The position numbers were made by a program, and so were the translations under genes. Positions 7,719 through 11,593 of a stretch of 11,593 nucleotides of DNA are shown in pieces; the first letter of the stretch is position 1; each line of letters opens with the position of its first letter. Location: positions 1 to 11,593 of the forward strand of contig CAKQDS010000041.1 of assembly GCA_934229535.1 (NCBI GenBank), read 5' to 3'. The DNA comes from an uncultured Anaeroplasmataceae bacterium (GTDB lineage: Bacteria; Bacillota_I; Bacilli_A; Acholeplasmatales; Anaeroplasmataceae). Below the pieces are notes generated by a model. It was not told the origin of the DNA. It was given only the letters and a program-made list of their open reading frames with translations, and made no database searches.

Positions 7719-7809
7719 GTATATGTTTCAAAAAAATTAAATTATTAGTACCACATTATTTATTTTAAAAATAAATTAAAAAACTTTAAATATTTTTAAT
7801 TAAAAAGTA

Positions 7810-7838
7810 TTGACAATACATTTTAAAAAAATTAAAAT
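7810..7838 (+). promoter_or_regulatory. Sigma-A-like promoter of the secreted protein/ABC unit
   Basis: A perfect -35 box TTGACA (7810-7815) and a near-consensus -10 TAAAAT (7833-7838) are 17 bases apart, the ideal spacing. This is the best promoter in the window. The transcript should start near 7845 and reach the GAGGTGA ribosome site at 7870-7876. The -35 box is part of a small palindrome TATTGACAATA (7809-7819), which could bind a regulator, though it is short enough to be chance. The remaining intergenic bases 7719-7809 are very AT-rich and I see no gene in them. Confidence 0.75.
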
Positions 7839-7869
7839 ATAGAAGAATGATAAATTTTAAAATAATTTT

Positions 7870-7884
7870 GAGGTGACGTAACTG
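7870..7884 (+). promoter_or_regulatory. Ribosome site and CTG start codon of the secreted protein
   Basis: GAGGTGA (7870-7876) is a strong ribosome site. Six bases after its GAGGTG core comes CTG (7882-7884), in frame with the long reading frame. An in-frame TAA at 7879-7881 rules out any start further up. No ATG, GTG or TTG with a ribosome site lies between here and residue 18 (TTG, 7933). Starting at CTG gives a complete signal peptide, which a start at 7933 would delete. Confidence 0.75.
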
Positions 7885-8652
7885 AAAAGGTTATATTTAT
7901 TATCAATTTTTATTATTTCAATTTTTTGCTTTTTGAAGTTAGAGGTTCATGCAAGCGTTGAGGCGAGAAATCGCAATCTATCAATTGATGAAATTGAATC
8001 GTATTTAAATTCAACTGACGAAGAACATACTGAACTTTTTAAGGTCTACTTTACAGATTATCGTTATAGAGTTGAATATTCAACTGGAACAACTGCATCA
8101 AAAACTGAAAATAAACTATTAATACCAGTGAGTACAAAAGTACAAGTTACAAATAATCTTCAAACGAGTATTGAACTAAATCAGTATTATCAGTATAACT
8201 CTCTAAATTTAATTGTATTTATGGGATTAAATGATAAGAATTCTGATAAGAGCGAATTTAATAACAATAAGGGTATATTACCATATTATTATTTAGTTAG
8301 TGATAAAATGGTTAAAACAAATTATTTAGGAAAATGTATTCTTAGCAAAAATGATTATAAAGATAATCCACAAAATATATGTAGAATTGACATTGGTGTA
8401 ACACCTGGTGGATCAAATTTTGGTTATACACCTTATATTGGCAAATCTTCAATTTCAACTAGTGTTGATTGTCAAGGAAAAATTGGACAATATGCTCAAA
8501 TGTTTATCAAAGGAAGTTATTGTACAAAGTATGTTAGAATTAAAAAAGAAAAGAGAAAGGTTTCTGGCAAATATGAAACACTTTCTAGCATTGATACACT
8601 AATGTATGTCTTTGCTATTAGTGGTTATGAGATTAATTGGACATTTGAATAG
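7882..8652 (+). CDS. Secreted protein of unknown family, four cysteines
   Basis: I do not recognise this protein. Read from the CTG at 7882 it has 256 residues. It begins with a textbook signal peptide: K2 R3, a hydrophobic core from about residue 4 to 18 (LYLLSIFIISIFCFL), and a likely cleavage site after V-H-A24 or S25. There is no lipobox, second membrane helix or wall-anchor motif, so the mature chain of about 232 residues is probably released. It is rich in Asn, Ser, Thr, Tyr and Lys, looks mostly beta-strand, and has four cysteines (152, 167, 197, 214), all in its C-terminal half, able to form two disulfides. A Gly-rich stretch TPGGSNFGYTPYIG lies at about 174-187. It is first in a unit with an ABC ATPase and FtsX-type permease 16 bases downstream. 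It could be a substrate-sensing partner, an effector or bacteriocin-like product, or an extracellular modulator; none of these is proven. Confidence 0.8.
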   Translation: MKRLYLLSIFIISIFCFLKLEVHASVEARNRNLSIDEIESYLNSTDEEHTELFKVYFTDYRYRVEYSTGTTASKTENKLLIPVSTKVQVTNNLQTSIELNQYYQYNSLNLIVFMGLNDKNSDKSEFNNNKGILPYYYLVSDKMVKTNYLGKCILSKNDYKDNPQNICRIDIGVTPGGSNFGYTPYIGKSSISTSVDCQGKIGQYAQMFIKGSYCTKYVRIKKEKRKVSGKYETLSSIDTLMYVFAISGYEINWTFE

Positions 8653-8668
8653 GGAGATATGGTGAATT

Positions 8669-9337
8669 ATGAAATTAAATTTATCAAACATTAAAAAAAT
8701 CTATAAGACTAAGCATGAGGAAAAGAAAATATTTGATTTTGATAATGTTATGTTTTATGGAGACAAGCTTATAGGAATTACAGGACAAAGCGGTGCTGGT
8801 AAAACAACATTATTAAATTTATTAGGATTACTTGATTTAGAGTTTAGTGGCGATTATTATATTGATGAAATTAATATAAGTAATTTAAGCAAAGCCAAGG
8901 TAGAAGAAATAAGAATTAAAACCTTTGGCTTTGTCTTTCAAGAATATAATTTAATAAATTATTTAAGTGTATATGAAAATGTAGTTTTAGCACTTAAATA
9001 TCAGCATAAGGAAATAAATGATGATCATATAGATGAAATATTAAGAGAATTACATATATATGAATTAAAGAATAAGCTAGTCAATAATATTTCAGGAGGA
9101 GAAGCACAGCGTGTAGCAATAGCAAGAGCAATCCTAATGGATTCAAAGGTAATACTAGCAGATGAGCCAACAGGAGCCTTAGATTATGTAAATGGTATGA
9201 ATATCATGGAAATATTAAAGAATCTAAGTCTAAAATATCATAAATTAATAATAGTAGTAACCCATAATTTAGGCTTATTAAAATATTTTGATGAAACCTA
9301 TGAGGTGAGAGATTATGGAATCTATCCTAAGAACTGA
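8669..9337 (+). CDS. ABC ATP-binding protein, LolD/MacB type (second)
   Basis: This 222-residue ATPase has Walker A GQSGAGKT (39-46), Q91 in FVFQEYNL, signature ISGGEAQR (141-148), Walker B VILADEP (161-167) with catalytic E166, the D-loop GALD and H199 in VTHN. All catalytic residues are intact. It is shorter at both ends than the 4649-5350 protein, and its C-terminus stops soon after the H-loop. The ribosome site is ambiguous: GGGAG at 8652-8656 is 12 bases from the ATG and GGTG at 8661-8664 is four. Homology supports the ATG at 8669. It follows the secreted-protein gene by 16 bases and overlaps the permease gene by 23 bases. Similar ATPases serve bacteriocin-associated seven-to-eight-helix permeases such as those linked to lactococcin 972, as well as general MacB-like systems. 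Confidence 0.9.
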   Translation: MKLNLSNIKKIYKTKHEEKKIFDFDNVMFYGDKLIGITGQSGAGKTTLLNLLGLLDLEFSGDYYIDEINISNLSKAKVEEIRIKTFGFVFQEYNLINYLSVYENVVLALKYQHKEINDDHIDEILRELHIYELKNKLVNNISGGEAQRVAIARAILMDSKVILADEPTGALDYVNGMNIMEILKNLSLKYHKLIIVVTHNLGLLKYFDETYEVRDYGIYPKN

Positions 9338-11495
9338 TTTAAAATATTTAAATAAGGAAAATAAAAAATCTAGGATTCGTTTTATTACGCAAAGCATAAT
9401 TATTTTCATCTTTATTTTCTTATTCTATAGTCTTCTTATGTTAAATGTGTTTGCCAATAAAACATATTTGTACAGTCATTTTCGTAATAATATGGAGTAT
9501 GTTGAAGTAGAGGATAGCAATTTAAATTTGAATTATAATTATACTTCAAAATATAAATTAAATTCCATAATGGACTATTGCGATAACAAAACAGGTTTAT
9601 ATCCATTCGATTATATAGAAGCATATGACAAGAAGGAAATGCTTGCTAGATATTCGTTCAAATATGTTAATAAAAATTTTGATGGAGCAATTTTATCATA
9701 TGATGTTTTAAAAAAGAGTGTTAAAGACCCTAAGAGTCTTATTGGTAAATATATAACTATAAGACAATATGACAAGGAAGATTTTACTATTGATGATGAT
9801 TTCACATCATTTTACATTCCTATTGTTAACCTATATTATGAAAATAAAAATATATTTTCAACAATTGATTTTGATCGTTCATTTTTAGTTAATAAAAAAT
9901 GTCTTGAGGAGTTATATGATTTTAATCTTTCTTCAATAACAAATGTATATGAAATTCCCAAAGAAGATTTTTCTAGTTTAAATTTAGATGAAGCATATCA
10001 TTATAATTTAAATGATTTATTAGAAACAGCTAATTCTGATTTTGCTGATGTTTTTATCTTTTTAAGAACATTTTCAATAGTATTTATTATTATTTGTGTT
10101 GCTTGTTTTGGACTTTTTGTTTTTATTTTTAATAAAAATATTAATAAGTCATTTATTATTAGATATAATATTGGTACAACAAGTCGTTATATAAGAATAC
10201 TCAAAATTTTATTTATAAGCTTAAATTTTATTTTTTCTTTTGTGGTTTCAGCACTTGTTTTTACCTTAGGATTTTTAATTGTTAGTAGAATTATTTATTA
10301 TAGGTTGTATGTTGGACCTATATTAAGCTTTATATTTTCTGGCATTGGTTTATCTCTTCTTATAGCAATTGCCTTAATTACGATTATAACAATACTTTTA
10401 AATGTTTTTTATAATTTGAAAAGTAATCTTAATCCTAAAATAGTAGTTTCGTTTGTGTTTTTAATAATAGCTACAATGTTTTTATGTGTATGTCAAAAAA
10501 ATATTCATTTATTTGATTATGAACGTGAGTATCGTAGTGACTACAATAAAAATTATTTGTATGTTTCAACAATATATCATCCATATAATAGACAAAATAA
10601 TAGAAAAAATAGGAAAAAAGAAGATCAAAAGATTGAAAAGATTTTTGAAAGCAAATTATATAAATATTCATATTATGCAGAACATGTGGGAAACAATAGT
10701 GAAAACTATATTTATTCTAGCAATGATTTATTAAATGATGGAATTGATATGAATTTTAGAATTGGCAAGATTCAAATTATTAATAAGCAAAATGAAAGAG
10801 AATATTATGCTAATAAAGAATATGCAGAAGAAAATGGCTTTTCTTATATAAAAATTACTACTAAAAAAAGAGATGAGTATGATACAGTAAGTGAAGAAAA
10901 TTTTGTTAACTATTCGTTTTCATATTCCGATGATATTAAAAAAGATTTATTGACACAAGAAAATAATTATTTAATATATCGTATATACTTTGTACTAGAA
11001 GGAACAAAGGGTGAATTGAAGAAGGCTTATAAGGAATTACAAGATTATGAATCGGCTAATAGATTCGACGATACTAATTTTTACTATATGAAGCTAGGAT
11101 ATCAAGAAAGGAATTTATTATATCATTTAGATTTGATGGGTAAAATAATTTTGACTTTAGGTGTTATTCCAATTGTTATTCCAATTATTATAATTTATTT
11201 TGCTAACAAAGCATTAGTTAAAAATTATGATTATGATAATAGAATTAAAAGATTATTAGGAATTGGTAAACTTAAACTATTAATTTCAATATTCTTAGAA
11301 GGAATCTTCATATTCTTTATTCCATCTGTAATTGCTTTGGTATTGTCATATTTATATTCAATAGCTGTATATAAGGTTGGTTATCCATTATTAACAATAA
11401 ATATTGTATTATTATCAACACTTTGCTTTGTTATTTTTATTGCTGCTATGGAAGCAAATAAGATTTATAGAGATAAATTAACATTTCATATTTAG
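9315..11495 (+). CDS. FtsX/MacB-like permease with large outside domains, possibly bacteriocin-associated
   Basis: This 726-residue membrane protein has predicted spans at 23-47, 250-273, 295-328, 338-368, 376-394, 608-630, 654-685 and 689-712. That is two repeats of one helix, an outside domain (about 50-248 and 395-605) and three helices. FtsX-like post-helix segments can be seen at 279-302 (RYNIGTTSRYIRILKILF) and 645-663 (RLLGIGKLKLLISIFLEGI). The residues have diverged strongly from the 5344-7674 permease, so it is not a recent copy. The outside domains are Tyr-, Asn- and Asp-rich, and residues 420-445 are strongly basic and polar. The ATG follows GAGGTGA (9302-9308) inside the ATPase gene. 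Size and topology resemble bacteriocin-associated integral membrane proteins (the DUF1430/TIGR01654 type), but I cannot confirm membership. It is the last gene of the unit; the right repeat arm begins 21 bases after the stop. Confidence 0.87.
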   Translation: MESILRTDLKYLNKENKKSRIRFITQSIIIFIFIFLFYSLLMLNVFANKTYLYSHFRNNMEYVEVEDSNLNLNYNYTSKYKLNSIMDYCDNKTGLYPFDYIEAYDKKEMLARYSFKYVNKNFDGAILSYDVLKKSVKDPKSLIGKYITIRQYDKEDFTIDDDFTSFYIPIVNLYYENKNIFSTIDFDRSFLVNKKCLEELYDFNLSSITNVYEIPKEDFSSLNLDEAYHYNLNDLLETANSDFADVFIFLRTFSIVFIIICVACFGLFVFIFNKNINKSFIIRYNIGTTSRYIRILKILFISLNFIFSFVVSALVFTLGFLIVSRIIYYRLYVGPILSFIFSGIGLSLLIAIALITIITILLNVFYNLKSNLNPKIVVSFVFLIIATMFLCVCQKNIHLFDYEREYRSDYNKNYLYVSTIYHPYNRQNNRKNRKKEDQKIEKIFESKLYKYSYYAEHVGNNSENYIYSSNDLLNDGIDMNFRIGKIQIINKQNEREYYANKEYAEENGFSYIKITTKKRDEYDTVSEENFVNYSFSYSDDIKKDLLTQENNYLIYRIYFVLEGTKGELKKAYKELQDYESANRFDDTNFYYMKLGYQERNLLYHLDLMGKIILTLGVIPIVIPIIIIYFANKALVKNYDYDNRIKRLLGIGKLKLLISIFLEGIFIFFIPSVIALVLSYLYSIAVYKVGYPLLTINIVLLSTLCFVIFIAAMEANKIYRDKLTFHI

Positions 11496-11516
11496 TGAAA
11501 GAAAAGCAGTCAAAAA

Positions 11517-11591
11517 GGTTCTTACTCATAAGTGGGTAGATCAATATTATACTTTGTAAAATGACACTTTAAATGGTGTCATTTTCTTTTA
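11517..11591. repeat. Right arm of a perfect 75-base inverted repeat
   Basis: Exact reverse complement of 1-75. The inner edge is GGTTCTT at 11517-11523; the preceding base (a, 11516) breaks the match. It begins 21 bases after the last permease stop, so the operon's own 3' flank was probably cut off by whatever the repeat belongs to. Read forward it gives the same coding tail (V L T H K W V D Q Y Y T L, stop at 11557-11559) and the same hairpin as the left arm. The upstream frame here (residues F S E R K A V K K) does not match that upstream of the left arm, so only the 75 bases are shared. Confidence 0.95.
11558..11590 (+). terminator. Hairpin terminator inside right repeat arm
   Basis: AAAATGACAC (11558-11567) pairs with GTGTCATTTT (11576-11585), followed by CTTTT. 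It is the only terminator downstream of the secreted protein/ABC unit, so transcripts of unit 3 probably end here, about 65 bases past the permease stop. The signal is supplied by the repeat and not by the operon itself. Confidence 0.8.
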
Positions 11592-11593
11592 AT

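Noticed and set aside
7719..7809. Small bacteriocin gene in the gap before unit 3
   Set aside because: Only tiny reading frames such as ATG TTT CAA AAA AAT TAA are present; nothing with a ribosome site.
7933..7935. TTG start for the secreted protein
   Set aside because: It has no ribosome site and would remove a complete signal peptide; CTG at 7882 fits far better.
8659..8694. Eleven-codon reading frame overlapping the second LolD-type ATPase start
   Set aside because: ATG at 8659 is only two bases from GGGAG, and the frame is too short and overlapping to claim as a gene or leader peptide.
9436..10734. Several short open frames on both strands within the last permease gene, and one at 8408-8602 within the secreted protein gene
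   Set aside because: All lie inside conserved coding sequence in other frames, lack ribosome sites and look like products of AT-rich composition.
1..11591. Invertible phase-variation segment
   Set aside because: The inverted repeats could allow inversion, but no recombinase is in the window and the genes are complete without any switchable junction.

Overview
The window is a very AT-rich stretch in which every gene lies on the + strand. TGA is used as a stop (for example at 1048-1050 and 9335-9337) and tryptophan is TGG, so the code is standard. Clear purine-rich ribosome sites precede most genes. This fits a low-GC Bacillota or an Acholeplasma/Izemoplasma/Erysipelotrichia-like bacterium, and argues against Mycoplasma or Spiroplasma. 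No ribosomal RNA, tRNA, CRISPR array, recombinase or transposase gene was found inside it. No gap without a gene exceeds about 210 bases.

Layout: three transcription units, each built around an ABC transporter. Unit 1 (about 138-3463) encodes a stand-alone LytTR-type DNA-binding regulator, a four-helix DUF3021-type membrane partner, DNA-3-methyladenine glycosylase I (tag), a DrrA-type ABC ATPase and an ABC-2 permease, and ends in a strong hairpin terminator. Unit 2 (about 3477-7718) encodes an aldo/keto reductase with two C-terminal 4Fe-4S-type cysteine sets, then a LolD/MacB-type ATPase and a 776-residue permease with two FtsX domains, again closed by a terminator. Unit 3 (about 7810-11590) has a good sigma-A-like promoter, a secreted protein of unknown family that seems to start at a CTG codon, a second LolD/MacB-type ATPase, and a 726-residue permease of the same general architecture with large outside domains.

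The whole block is bracketed by a perfect 75-base inverted repeat (1-75 and 11517-11591). Each arm starts at its inner edge with GGTTCTT and contains a hairpin terminator. I read these as the tips of two copies of an outward-lying repeated element, possibly an ISL3-like insertion sequence. The region would then be either a composite-transposon-like block or simply a contig that stops at a multi-copy repeat; the sequence alone cannot separate these.

The best candidate for something undescribed is unit 3: a secreted four-cysteine protein coupled to its own FtsX-type transporter. Second is unit 1, where a DNA alkylation-repair enzyme is translationally coupled into a LytTR-controlled drug-type exporter operon.
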